Origin: Calditrichota bacterium
GTDB taxonomy: Bacteria > Electryoneota > AABM5-125-24 > Hatepunaeales > Hatepunaeaceae
Reading direction: 5' to 3'
Assembly (NCBI GenBank): GCA_018644935.1
Contig: JABGPL010000006.1
Coordinates: forward strand, 1 to 64,000
Length of the DNA stretch: 64,000 nt
A program made the position numbers and the translations under genes. Under the pieces are notes generated by a model, which saw nothing but the letters and a program-made list of their open reading frames with translations, ran no database searches and was not told the DNA's origin. Below, piece by piece: positions 10,216 to 20,790 of the stretch (positions within the stretch are counted from its first letter, which is position 1; each line of letters begins with the position of its first letter).

Positions 10216-10293
10216 CTGAATATTTCAGAAACCATTTTCAAAGTAAAGTAAATATATCAGAATGTCAAGAGTATCTATCTGAAATATTTCAGA
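10216..10293 (-). promoter_or_regulatory. Promoter of the STAND-ParA-HD operon with three operator-like elements
   Basis: Minus-strand TTGACA (10263-10268), 17-nt spacer, TACTTT (10240-10245). 16-bp perfect palindrome TCTGAAATATTTCAGA (10278-10293), partial copy CTGATATATTTACT (10247-10260), near-palindrome CTGAAATATTCAG (10216-10228). Confidence 0.6.
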
Positions 10294-10515
10294 ACTTTGA
10301 ATAAATTAGATTTATCGATTGAAACTTCTTTCCATTTCTCTATGAAATTTAGTCACTTGGCAAAGAAAGCAAAATTCCTGAAAGGAATCCACCTCACAAT
10401 CCAAGATCAACGTTAGGTTGTAAGTTCATTGGTGTGATCATTCAGTCCTTGTTATTCAAGACTCATCAAAAGTGTCAATAAAGGCATACTTGAGGTATTT
10501 CATTTGAAAATACAA

Positions 10516-10550
10516 AAAATCCCCCGAAATACCACGAATCTGGGGATTTT
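10516..10550 (-). terminator. Rho-independent terminator of the giant secreted-protein gene
   Basis: Minus strand GAAAATCCCC...GGGGGATTTTTT, just downstream of the stop at 10569. Confidence 0.75.
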
Positions 10551-10568
10551 CTTAACAACAGTATAAAT

Positions 10569-13500
10569 TTATTTAGCGAGAACAACCTTGCTTATGGCTA
10601 AATAACTCGACACCTCCAAGCGAAGTAAATACAATCCGGATGGCACTTGTCTCGCGTTCCATTCCACAGCATGATGACCGGCAATAACTTGCTCGTTGAT
10701 CAGGGTAGTAACAATACGACCCGAAATGTCATAGACTTTCAGCGATACATGTCCTGCTTCAGGTAATCCATATTTAATCCGTGTTATACTATTGAATGGA
10801 TTGGGATAGTTCTGAGACAGGTAGTAGTCATCAGGTATTGCAACTTGAATGTTTACATCGACAACAACGAGAGAGTTGACTTCATAAACCAGACCATTTC
10901 CTGAAACTACAAATGTAACTTCAAGATCACGCTCAATAATATTCTCTGAATTCCAGAGTTTCAGGATAAATTCTTCGTCTGGCAATGCACCTTCGATGAC
11001 CTTTGTTGACAGATCGTCACCCCAGACAGCTAAACCACAACGACCATCTGCTTCGACACTGCCAACACCAACAATGCGCCCCTCAATGTCGAAGGCTGCG
11101 ATCTGGTTTCCCTGTGTAAATTGTTTACCTCTTTCTGAAATTACCAGCACACTCATGTTCTGACCGGTTGGAGTAGATTCCCAATGATCTTGATATCCCG
11201 GCACCTTTTGCCGAGAAGAGGAGCGATTGCTGAACGCGATTTCCTCTTGGCTCGCGGGATAATTCAATATGATCTCTTCTTCGCTGTCGATCAGTAATTG
11301 ATACCCCTGGGTTTCTCGTAATGGAAGCATATTTGAGAAGTTAAACTGAGGTGCTATGAACCGACCCCTCGCGTCTTTGGCAATTACCAGGAAGTCGAGA
11401 ATAGGGGAAAAGCCATAGTATTCCGGAGCTGAAACATCAAGATTATATGTCGGGAAATAGGCAATAAGATTCCATCCCGGATTCATTGGAATATCCGCGT
11501 CTAATTGTATTGCGATACCTGTAAAGATCGCGTCACAATCTTCAGTAACGTTGATCTGATAAGCTTCAGTCAGGTTCCAATATCGGAGGTTATCAAAGTT
11601 CCAATCGGGAGCGTAGAACTGGCCTTGCTCGTTCTTAACTAAAACGATTCTGTGATTATCCTCGTCTATCCGGAGTTGCTCAAACATTCGTTGAACAGCC
11701 GGTCCAGGATCGTCTTCTTCTGAATAATGCTCGTGGGGGTCGACATTTATTGAGTTGGTATTCCAACCATCGCGCAGGTGTAAGATCAGTTCACGATTAT
11801 TTCTCCCGTTTATTGAAAGTAATGTTCGCCCATCTTCCTGCCATACTTCCGGACCGTCTTCAAACACAGCTTCAGCAAAATCCCATTCTGCGTCGCTGAA
11901 ATCATCCCAGACCCTGAAGGTGAATTCCTCATTGCCCCGGAATCCCTCTATTGCCTCGGTTTGACGATCATCACCATAAACCTCGATGATAAGAGGTTCA
12001 TCAAGTCCAGCAACGTAGATTGATGCTCCGGCAGGGATGTTGTCAGGTGTAAATACTCCGATTTCGCAACCGGTTAAAGCCTCTTCTTCACCAAGCATTA
12101 GTGAGAAAACGTTTAGGTTGTGCTGAGAATCAGTTTCAACAAAGTCATCGAAGTGTCGCAATTCAAAGCCGGTTGAGAGGGTGACGGGAATGATAGTCAT
12201 GAGATTATCGAGATCGTTGGATTCAATGCGAATTTCTCCCGGGTAATCGGTGTCTCCTTCAAGACCTTCAGGATCAATGAATAAGATGATATCGAATTGA
12301 TCGCCAGGCTCAATGCTGCCGGACTCAGGTTCAACTGTCAGCCAGCTCAATTCGTGTTGTTCAGTCACTCCATCATCACGAACGTACCAGATAGGTCTAC
12401 CATTATAACCATGCCAGAAATTCTCTCCATCATGTCCTATCCCAGCTGCGATCTGATCTGCTTCCCAATCGAAACTCTGTACGAACTCCACATTCCAGTC
12501 CCGTCTGTTATCACCGTTATTCGTATCTACAAATAGCTGGTATGCTGTATCGAAGGAGGAAACCCAGAGTTGACCATCGGGATGTTCAGGTACCCACAAC
12601 AAATAGTAGATTCTCTGTGCTTCAACGGCATGCATAAAGGGGAAACTGGTGATTATTTCTCGTCCATCAATGGTCATTACATAAATTTGATCATTTTCCC
12701 GTATATAAATAAATATATAATCACATTGATCTGAGGCGAGAGCATAAGTACCCTCAAAAGGGGCATCAATAAGTTCCAGTTGATTACCTTCAAGATCGAA
12801 AATACCAATTGCGTTTTCTTCTGGAAGCCATATCCACATATTTGTTCCATCAAAAGTTATCCCACTTGGTTTTTCAACCTCTGCAATAATCTCAATTTCA
12901 CCATCCTCCGGATTAAGTGACCATATTCGATCCTCACCGTAAGTGACGCCCCACATTTGCTCGCCATCCCATGCCATTCCACTTGGATGTCGATCCGGAA
13001 TGTCATACTGGGTAATCAGATCTCCAGGATCATCACGTTCTGGTCCTGCATATTCTGACGAGATTGATCGGACGGTTCTTCCCGGTATATCTCTGACATC
13101 TTCCTCTTCCTCGAGGGCTTCAATGGCTCTGATGTCAAATTCAAGAGTGGTTGCACCTTCGGGAGCTGTGTTAGATATTGTAAGGATGCGAGTAAACGGA
13201 TCGTCGTCAACAAACGCTACGACAGATATCTCACTTTCAGAATCCGGATTGGTTTCTAATTGGGGTGGAAGTAAGCCTGTGCCAAGCAAGTCAAACCAGA
13301 TATGACCAACTTCATCACCTTCACCAATATTCTGATCATTAGTGAAGATATGGAGTCTACCAACCTGTTCACCCGGACCCGTGGGAGAGAATGTAACTAT
13401 TGTTTGTAGAGATGAGTTCTCTTCTATGACGGTTCCCGCTTCGAGGTCAGAGGAGAAATCATCTTCATTCTCGAGCACTACCTCGTCAATTTCCAAATCG

Positions 13501-16500
13501 TCGATTCCGACATTGCTGATTGTAATTACAATATCCTCGGTCAGATCACCAATGACAGCATCTGGAAATTGAATTGGTTGGGCCTGATCCATAGGTTCTG
13601 GAACAGGGTTAACCTCGATGGCAGGAAAGGGATTTACATTGAGGGTGATTCCAACCTCAATGTCACTGTTAACAGGATCATTAGAAAGTATGTGCAGGAT
13701 TGCAGTATACTCTCCTGCTTCATGAATTCTCTCTGTATTTAAGGTGAGGGTGAATTCACCGTTTTCGTTAATTTCGATGGTACCTTCTTCGGGCTCGACA
13801 ACAATCAATGGTATCTCATCAACTCCGTCATGTATGACAAAGAGTGGGTTATTATCACCTCGCATTCCATACCAGAGGTTTTCACCGTCGTGACCGATTC
13901 CAAGCTCGTTTTCGTTGGCATTGACTTCAAAGGTTTGCACTAATGTTGGAATCCATCTATCACTAATATGCGCTTGATAAACTCTGCCTTCATCGAGGAA
14001 CCACAACTGTCCATCGGGATGTTCGGGAACCCATGTCATTTTTCGGGCAGGGCTATCAAATATATCGTTCGTACTAAATTGCCAAATGCGTCGATGTGTC
14101 CGAATATTGACAATATCAACCTGTGCTGCCCCAATTTGCAAAAGCAAATACCGGTTCTGATCGAAAGTCAGACTGTGAAAATCAGTACCGTAATCCCAGA
14201 ACTCTAGTAAATTGCCTTCGCGGTCATATTCTCGAATTTCACTGCGACCTCTACCCGCTTGTCCACCCAAGATCAGGTTTTGTCCATCAAATGCAATACA
14301 ATCAACACCAGCGTTAGCCCTGAACTCAAACACAATTTCTCCACTTTCGGGATCAAGAGCATAAACACCTTGCCCTGCAACTCCCCACATTAGTTCGCCA
14401 TCCCACGCTAATCCTTCTGTCTGACTATAGGGAGTGTTATAACTGCGAATGAATTCTCCGGGTTCAATATCCAACTCATCCGGTTTGTCAATTGTGATAT
14501 TCCAGTGCAATGGGAAGTTACCTTCATTGGAAATTGTGAAGACATGGTCCGAACTTTCACCACGGAGCAAATCTTCCTGGACATCCCCGGGGTCCACTAC
14601 AATCTCAGGTGGCAAAAAACCGCGCCCCACTAATTGAACCCTCACTTCTTCGTTTTGAGGATCATTGCTGTGAATGGTCATCAAGTCATTTTCGATTTCA
14701 TCATCTTCAGGAGAAAATAGCACTTCGATTTCAAGTTCTTCCCTTGGCTCAACTTCAAATTCTTCTGGTACTACTGAAAAAACATCATTATCAAAGTCAA
14801 TTCTATTTACTTCAAGGACAGATGAGCCGTGGTTCTTTACTGTCACTGGCACCGAGTATATCTGATCGACGAAAACAAATTCATGATACTGGCTCCAGCT
14901 TATCCTATTTTCCTCTCTGTCCAGTTCCCAATCAAGCTCGATTTCAGGTACACCGGATACTGTCATACTTATTTCGACATCGACAATAGGGTCAATTGGG
15001 TCGTTTGATTGAATATGCATTAGTACGCTATATTGTCCTTCAATAAGATCTTCAGAATCGAAAATAATTTCTGCTGCCTGATCTTCACCGGGTTCTACCG
15101 AACCTTCTTCAGGTTCAATGGCTATCCAATATGGTTCGTCAATACCATCATCAACCACAATCAATCGGGAAGGATCATAACTATAACCGTTTAAAATCAG
15201 GTTCTTACCGTCATGTGTCATGCACCTGTAACCTAATGGATCAATTATTATCCTTTGAACCTCCCTTGCATCCCAGTCTTCATCTACCGCAATCTGAACA
15301 CAGATCCTATCTCCACTCCCGCCAGGTGGTCTGAGGAGAATCCAGATATGCCCGTCATTATGATTTCCCACCCACTCCAAGCCTCTCAGGGAGTAGTTTT
15401 CCAGACCAAGAGTTTCAACGATTTCGACTATACCCAGAATTTCATGATCGCGATTGAAAACCATTATCGCATTCTCTCTATCGGAATAAGCGTAGTAGTT
15501 ATGCATGTAATCGTGAGTGAGGTAACTTCCCCTTTCCAAATCAGGTTCAAACTGATCAAGGAGCTCCATATCTCTCGAGTAGATTTCAAGAATAGAACGA
15601 TGGTTATTTCCTACTCTGCGCAGAATACAAATATTTTCATCATCGACAGAAAATCCAATCATCCTATCAGTTACTATATCAAATTCGCGAACAATCTGAT
15701 TCGCGCCGGGATCAAAAGCCCAAATAACTTGCTCAGAATAGCTAATTCCCCAGATCAAGTTTCCATCAAAATCCAGACCATATGAACCCATGTATCCAGG
15801 AACGTAAAAACCGAGTTGATCACCGGGGTCGTCACGTTCCGGCAGTGTGCTATTGGAGGGTTCAACGCTTTCCGATTGCTCGGATATGCTCCTAACCGAC
15901 CGTTTGTTTTCAGAATTTGTGTTGTCTCTATTTGGATCGGCGACAATATCTTTGAATGTGCTCCAATTAAGTGTAGAAGCTCCGACATTTCGGATTACAA
16001 TATCCTGAGCAGATTGACTATTAGTTTGCAGTTCATCTTCTAAAGCCACGGGATCGACTTCAATGTCAGGTGCTCCAAGTACTTCGCAAATAAGGGATAT
16101 TTCAAATTCATCTTCGTCGGGATCATTGGAGTGTATGATCATCTGCCCTTCGATTATGCCTACTTCATCCGGAGAGAAGGTCACATTTACAAAGATTCGC
16201 CCATTTACATCAAGGTCGAAATCCGGAGGATCTGCCTCAAAGTTACCGTTGGTAAATTCGATCTCCCCAATACTCAATAATTCAACACCAAGATTCTGAA
16301 AACGGATAGGAACTATATATTCACCACCAGAAAAGACCTCATCGTAGTAATCGTTAAAATTAATTAATCCGTCTTCTTGACCGAGATCCCATTTTAATGT
16401 CATATCGGGAGCGGATATAACATCGAGTTCGATGGCTATTTCCAAATGTGAGTCATCCGGATCGTTTGAAGTTATGTGCAGGAATCCTCTGTATTCTCCC

Positions 16501-18902
16501 TCGTCTAATGAGCTGGCATCGAGGGTTATTATTAGCTCCTCCTCCTGTCCAGATTCAAGTATTCCCTCTCTGACATCGGTATCAAACCAGTAAAATTCAT
16601 GAATGCCATCGTCGAATATTTGCCAAACATTTTCATTCCCTGGTCCCCCGCTCCAGAAATTCCTACCATCGTGTTCAAATCCTTGAAATGACCCATTATC
16701 AATTTGAAAAATCGGAGTATTCGAAAAATTCCAATTATCATCAATTAATATCTGACCAACACATAATTGATTTTCACTACGATATTTAGCCCACAAATTT
16801 CCGTCTTCATGTCCGGGGACCCATGCCAGAGAATAGATAAAGGCACCTTCTGGCAAACCTCTTACTGCTGCTTGTTCAACAGTAGCTATTTCTTGGAGGT
16901 CATTAATGTCTATAATATGAAAAGAATGACTAACATTTGAAGTTATAATCAGATAATCATCCTGGTTATATGTCATACCGTTTACAGAATTGTAAGGTAA
17001 GATTTCAGTATTCAGGAGTTGAGCATCGGCGTTATAGTAATTAAGAGCCGTATTCCCATCGGAATGGCTTGTTATGAGAAGATGTTCTCCGTCCCAAACA
17101 ATATTTCTGGGATTGATATCTAAACGAATTCTTCGGACAATCTCTCTATTGAGTGGATCGAGAGCAAACAAATCCCAGGGATTCTCTTCGCCGGAAATTG
17201 CCCACATCAGTTCCCCATCCCAAGTCATTCCTACAGTTTGAGAAAATGGCACCTCGATTTCATCCAGCACATCTCCAGCATCATCTCGCGCCGGACCATC
17301 CCTTCGAAATTCCAGATCAGGTTCTTCCATTAATTCCCTTGCGATATGCCAATTCAAATCACTCTCACCTTCATTGGAGATAATCAGCTCATGTTCTGAG
17401 ATTTCACCGGTGTTTAATTCGTTAAATAGTCCGAATAGATTAGTTTCAATAATCGGGGGACCTATTGCCTGAGCGCGAAGGTTAATTTCTATTTCACCCT
17501 CGTCGGGATCATTGCTTACGACAGTAACAGTGCCGTCAAATCGACCAGCCTGATCCGGAGCGTATACTAACGTTACAAATTCTCTTTCTCTGGGTCGGAT
17601 TTGCAGATCTTCAGGATCTGCCCGGAATGACTCGTTATCAAAGATAAATTCATTAACAATTAGCATTCCTCTTCCCATATTTCGAATGCTCACCGGTATT
17701 GGATATTCACCACCACTAAATATTTCATCAAAATAGTTTTCCCAGTTGATGAGATTATCATTGCGACCTATTTCCCATCGAATTTCGATATCAGGACCAT
17801 CCCCGTCGCGCTGATCAAAGAAGAAAGCACCGACATCAGCTCGAGTACCATCTGGATCTTCAGGAACATCAGGATCGCCGGTGTCAATGCAGGGGCTTTC
17901 TTCATTGAGATGATAATCACCTGCTTCAGGATTCACGAATTCAGGATCTTCATTGAAATTATTATCTTCATAGATCAGGTTTGCTTGTCCAAATATGTCT
18001 ATTGAATCCTCGTCACCCTCAATATCGCAGAAAGCTATTTCAAAAACAGTTTCTTGCTCACTGTAGAATCTGATTGTTGGGGCATCGTGATCCCAAACAA
18101 TAGAATTGGTCATCACCACACCGCCACCAGAGAATACTATTGCATCATACTGGTCAGATTCATTTGCGACAAACGTTACGTTACGGAGGATGTTCTCTAT
18201 CGAGGTCTCGAGGTAAATACCTCCACCTATTTCATCGGCTGTGTTCCCAGCTATCAAAACGTGATCGAGTTCTACGGATGCAATTTGAGTACAAATCCCA
18301 CCACCACGCAGCCTCGCAGCATTGTTTCTAATGATTACATTAGTTAAAGTTGCCCGTGCCGCACGCGTTGAAGAGAGCCCTGCGCCAACATTTGCAGTAT
18401 TATTCTCTATAATCGAATTTAATATTAGTGGAGTCGCATTGGTTGAGAAATAAATTCCACCTCCATATTGCTGAGCTTCATTTCCAGTCACAATCAGGTC
18501 AGTGAGCAATGGTGATGAGTTATCTTGACAGTCGATACCCCCACCAAATCCCTGTAGCCCATTGCGAATAGTGAACCCACGCAAGATAGAGTTGCGTCCT
18601 TCTTCAGTGTTGAAAGCAACAACACAACCACGGCGTCCGCCGTCGATTATGGTGTTTTCTATAATCTGTGGGTCATCATCGAGATGAATGTGGCTGGTTA
18701 CTCGGATTGCCTTTCCAAGGAAGTCAATGTTTTCATCATATTCTCCCGGGGCGACGAGAACGACATCATCGTTATCGGCAGCTTCGATTCCGGCTTGAAT
18801 GGTCTCGAAATCATCGGGGATGTTGATGATTATGGCGTATAGGGTTGACGAAAAAGTAAATAAAACAAAAAAAGCGAATGAGAGCAAACGAAAACCTTTC
18901 AT
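10569..18902 (-). CDS. Giant secreted protein: N-terminal beta-helix, repeated choice-of-anchor-D/Ig-like plus propeller-like modules, T9SS-like C-terminal sorting domain
   Basis: Signal peptide MKGFRLLSFAFFVLFTFSSTLYA (ATG at 18902); repeated SNDPD..E..I and YSQTEGLAWDGELMWGVAGQGVYALDP units; C-terminus YLSQNYPNPFNSITRIKYGLPEAGHVSLKVYDISGRIVTTL...SGLYLLRLEV. Confidence 0.85.
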   Translation of the reverse strand: MKGFRLLSFAFFVLFTFSSTLYAIIINIPDDFETIQAGIEAADNDDVVLVAPGEYDENIDFLGKAIRVTSHIHLDDDPQIIENTIIDGGRRGCVVAFNTEEGRNSILRGFTIRNGLQGFGGGIDCQDNSSPLLTDLIVTGNEAQQYGGGIYFSTNATPLILNSIIENNTANVGAGLSSTRAARATLTNVIIRNNAARLRGGGICTQIASVELDHVLIAGNTADEIGGGIYLETSIENILRNVTFVANESDQYDAIVFSGGGVVMTNSIVWDHDAPTIRFYSEQETVFEIAFCDIEGDEDSIDIFGQANLIYEDNNFNEDPEFVNPEAGDYHLNEESPCIDTGDPDVPEDPDGTRADVGAFFFDQRDGDGPDIEIRWEIGRNDNLINWENYFDEIFSGGEYPIPVSIRNMGRGMLIVNEFIFDNESFRADPEDLQIRPREREFVTLVYAPDQAGRFDGTVTVVSNDPDEGEIEINLRAQAIGPPIIETNLFGLFNELNTGEISEHELIISNEGESDLNWHIARELMEEPDLEFRRDGPARDDAGDVLDEIEVPFSQTVGMTWDGELMWAISGEENPWDLFALDPLNREIVRRIRLDINPRNIVWDGEHLLITSHSDGNTALNYYNADAQLLNTEILPYNSVNGMTYNQDDYLIITSNVSHSFHIIDINDLQEIATVEQAAVRGLPEGAFIYSLAWVPGHEDGNLWAKYRSENQLCVGQILIDDNWNFSNTPIFQIDNGSFQGFEHDGRNFWSGGPGNENVWQIFDDGIHEFYWFDTDVREGILESGQEEELIITLDASSLDEGEYRGFLHITSNDPDDSHLEIAIELDVISAPDMTLKWDLGQEDGLINFNDYYDEVFSGGEYIVPIRFQNLGVELLSIGEIEFTNGNFEADPPDFDLDVNGRIFVNVTFSPDEVGIIEGQMIIHSNDPDEDEFEISLICEVLGAPDIEVDPVALEDELQTNSQSAQDIVIRNVGASTLNWSTFKDIVADPNRDNTNSENKRSVRSISEQSESVEPSNSTLPERDDPGDQLGFYVPGYMGSYGLDFDGNLIWGISYSEQVIWAFDPGANQIVREFDIVTDRMIGFSVDDENICILRRVGNNHRSILEIYSRDMELLDQFEPDLERGSYLTHDYMHNYYAYSDRENAIMVFNRDHEILGIVEIVETLGLENYSLRGLEWVGNHNDGHIWILLRPPGGSGDRICVQIAVDEDWDAREVQRIIIDPLGYRCMTHDGKNLILNGYSYDPSRLIVVDDGIDEPYWIAIEPEEGSVEPGEDQAAEIIFDSEDLIEGQYSVLMHIQSNDPIDPIVDVEISMTVSGVPEIELDWELDREENRISWSQYHEFVFVDQIYSVPVTVKNHGSSVLEVNRIDFDNDVFSVVPEEFEVEPREELEIEVLFSPEDDEIENDLMTIHSNDPQNEEVRVQLVGRGFLPPEIVVDPGDVQEDLLRGESSDHVFTISNEGNFPLHWNITIDKPDELDIEPGEFIRSYNTPYSQTEGLAWDGELMWGVAGQGVYALDPESGEIVFEFRANAGVDCIAFDGQNLILGGQAGRGRSEIREYDREGNLLEFWDYGTDFHSLTFDQNRYLLLQIGAAQVDIVNIRTHRRIWQFSTNDIFDSPARKMTWVPEHPDGQLWFLDEGRVYQAHISDRWIPTLVQTFEVNANENELGIGHDGENLWYGMRGDNNPLFVIHDGVDEIPLIVVEPEEGTIEINENGEFTLTLNTERIHEAGEYTAILHILSNDPVNSDIEVGITLNVNPFPAIEVNPVPEPMDQAQPIQFPDAVIGDLTEDIVITISNVGIDDLEIDEVVLENEDDFSSDLEAGTVIEENSSLQTIVTFSPTGPGEQVGRLHIFTNDQNIGEGDEVGHIWFDLLGTGLLPPQLETNPDSESEISVVAFVDDDPFTRILTISNTAPEGATTLEFDIRAIEALEEEEDVRDIPGRTVRSISSEYAGPERDDPGDLITQYDIPDRHPSGMAWDGEQMWGVTYGEDRIWSLNPEDGEIEIIAEVEKPSGITFDGTNMWIWLPEENAIGIFDLEGNQLELIDAPFEGTYALASDQCDYIFIYIRENDQIYVMTIDGREIITSFPFMHAVEAQRIYYLLWVPEHPDGQLWVSSFDTAYQLFVDTNNGDNRRDWNVEFVQSFDWEADQIAAGIGHDGENFWHGYNGRPIWYVRDDGVTEQHELSWLTVEPESGSIEPGDQFDIILFIDPEGLEGDTDYPGEIRIESNDLDNLMTIIPVTLSTGFELRHFDDFVETDSQHNLNVFSLMLGEEEALTGCEIGVFTPDNIPAGASIYVAGLDEPLIIEVYGDDRQTEAIEGFRGNEEFTFRVWDDFSDAEWDFAEAVFEDGPEVWQEDGRTLLSINGRNNRELILHLRDGWNTNSINVDPHEHYSEEDDPGPAVQRMFEQLRIDEDNHRIVLVKNEQGQFYAPDWNFDNLRYWNLTEAYQINVTEDCDAIFTGIAIQLDADIPMNPGWNLIAYFPTYNLDVSAPEYYGFSPILDFLVIAKDARGRFIAPQFNFSNMLPLRETQGYQLLIDSEEEIILNYPASQEEIAFSNRSSSRQKVPGYQDHWESTPTGQNMSVLVISERGKQFTQGNQIAAFDIEGRIVGVGSVEADGRCGLAVWGDDLSTKVIEGALPDEEFILKLWNSENIIERDLEVTFVVSGNGLVYEVNSLVVVDVNIQVAIPDDYYLSQNYPNPFNSITRIKYGLPEAGHVSLKVYDISGRIVTTLINEQVIAGHHAVEWNARQVPSGLYLLRLEVSSYLAISKVVLAK

Positions 18903-19053
18903 GTCGGAACTCCTCAGCGTGTAAATCAAGTATGCTTTTCTTAAAACCTTAGTATTGTGATAATTGTATCTTATATTAATTTAATTATAGAATTAGTAAT
19001 TTACAACATATTTCAGATTTTACAGAATAATTGGGTTATGTTATTACCCCTTG

Positions 19054-19078
19054 AAAACGAGAGAAAAATTCTCGTTTT
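19054..19078. terminator. Hairpin, possible terminator
   Basis: AAAACGAGA-gaaaaat-TCTCGTTTT perfect 9-bp stem. Confidence 0.45.
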
Positions 19079-19176
19079 GTCAAACAGCTTTATTGATGTA
19101 AAGTTCATTGGTAATAAGGTCTAAACCACTGTCCAAGATCCTGTATCCCTCCTTGAGTTTTGAAGGTTGTGATTTG

Positions 19177-19494
19177 TCAAGTGGCAATATAGGAGCGTAA
19201 GTGCTTGTTATTAAAAGATCGCAAAATGGGAATCTGTGCAATCTTCTCAATATGCTTGTTCAGTTGATCGGTGAAGATACGCATTACACCGGTGGTGTGT
19301 TTACGAAATCCTGCTGCTCGAAGAAAGTTGATCACACCTCTCTCACAGAACAACTTATTGAGATAGCCTCGGATGATAACTCTGTCGAAACAACTGTAAA
19401 TACCTTCAATATGCTCATTGAATTGTTGTATGAATTCATTGTTCACGCTCAGTATGATCCAAATATTTAGGTGCCAAATCATACTGTGTAACAA
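19177..19494 (-). pseudogene. Fragment of a multicopy 'FDRVxxRG' family protein (possibly mobile-element associated)
   Basis: NEHIEGIYSCFDRVIIRGYLNKLFCERGVINFLRAAGFRKHTTGVMRIFTDQLNKHIEKIAQ resembles the N-terminus of a widespread larger family; the ORF stops early. Confidence 0.45.
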
Positions 19495-19702
19495 ATCTAT
19501 GTCGAGATTTCAAGTAATTATACATAAATCAGTCTGTTCAAACAAAAATAGCAGGTCTGGAACTTCAGTTCGGTAATCATTAGGTCGACTTTATTGTGGG
19601 CAGGTATCAGATAGCTCTTGTAGTGGCAGTGTTTGGATAATACAACGAAACGACCATAAAGGTCGCTTCATTGAAAATACTGATTGCTTACTTGAAGGAT
19701 GC

Positions 19703-20239
19703 TTAAGAAAGAAGCTTCACCAAATCCGCCTTCGTCCTCAACCTCGAGATGTGAAGCTCTGTTACTCGGTTGAACAGGGTCTTCCCGACAAGCTGATCAA
19801 GATCATCGTCTGGACTCTTCTCTTTGATGATCCTGAGGAAGTCTGGCTTAGTTCGTGCGATCCCTATCCCACGCTGCTTTGCCAGAGCTTGCAATTGCTT
19901 CACTGTCATCTTAGTGACATCTGGTGGATCTCCTTCCTGATCAGCACAGCTCGACCGTTCATCTACCTGTGAACTCGAATCCGGTTTACCAGAAGGTGCA
20001 TTCTCTTCGGTTGTAGAATCCTCGACAGTACTTTCAGCCAATGGTTTTTCAGTTCTTTCTTGCTCAACTGTCACCGGAATCAAAGCAACCATCGCAAAGG
20101 ATGTTGATACCTGCTGTCCATCCTCGAGTTCGACTGTCCATCCACCCCGATTTTTGGTAATCAACTTACCAGCTTTGCTTTTGTGCTGTCCCGCAGTGAT
20201 CATCACTTGATCACCGATCTGCTTTTTCACGGTACTCAT
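19703..20239 (-). CDS. Phage-associated protein: KOW-like N-terminus plus two SAP/HeH-like motifs
   Basis: IGDQVMITAGQHKSKAGKLITKNRGGWTVELEDG; MTVKQLQALAKQRGIGIARTKPDFLRII ... LRTKADLVKLLS. Confidence 0.55.
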   Translation of the reverse strand: MSTVKKQIGDQVMITAGQHKSKAGKLITKNRGGWTVELEDGQQVSTSFAMVALIPVTVEQERTEKPLAESTVEDSTTEENAPSGKPDSSSQVDERSSCADQEGDPPDVTKMTVKQLQALAKQRGIGIARTKPDFLRIIKEKSPDDDLDQLVGKTLFNRVTELHISRLRTKADLVKLLS

Positions 20240-20349
20240 TTTCTTCTCCGGATTTTATGTTGTTGTTATTGCATTTCTTAATGCAGTGTCAATTTACATC
20301 TTGGGTGCCCAACCGCAAGTCAATTTTCAAGAACATTCAGATATCATTA

Positions 20350-20392
20350 AAAAAGGCGGAGAACCCATCCACAGGGTGCTCCGCCTTATCCA
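20350..20392 (-). terminator. Rho-independent terminator
   Basis: Minus strand AAGGCGGAGCACCC...GGGTTCTCCGCCTTTTTT. Confidence 0.85.
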
Positions 20393-20409
20393 GATCACTG
20401 GTTTAGATG

Positions 20410-20781
20410 TCAGTTGATCGGTTTTTCAGCCCAGATCGTTTGGTTGAATACTGCCACTGCCTGCCCGATCAAGAAATCAACAAGTTTCCGGAGGAACGGA
20501 CTGTCGAACGGCTCCAGAAAGAACGGCAACGGAATCAGATCGTCGATGCGGTCGATTATCCGATACTTGTTGTCGAAGTACTCAAATGCGTCCCGCACGA
20601 GTTCATGTTTTGACTCACCCGACTCTGGTGCCAAAACAATCGATTCGGCAGCTTTCACTAATGATGCTACCAGGTTGAAAACTTCCTTGAGGTGGAACTC
20701 TCCAGTGAAAAGTTCTTCCCAGTCATCCCCTACAGATTCCATTTCGACAAGAATCTGGTCGAGATATGGATTTTTATTCAT
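20410..20781 (-). CDS. Hypothetical phage protein
   Basis: 123-aa ORF in the phage late-gene run, collinear with neighbours. Confidence 0.5.
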   Translation of the reverse strand: MNKNPYLDQILVEMESVGDDWEELFTGEFHLKEVFNLVASLVKAAESIVLAPESGESKHELVRDAFEYFDNKYRIIDRIDDLIPLPFFLEPFDSPFLRKLVDFLIGQAVAVFNQTIWAEKPIN

Positions 20782-20790
20782 TTTAACCTC

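Noticed and set aside
15255-15785. 176-aa plus-strand ORF
   Set aside because: Antisense to the giant secreted-protein gene, whose frame is continuous with clear repeats.
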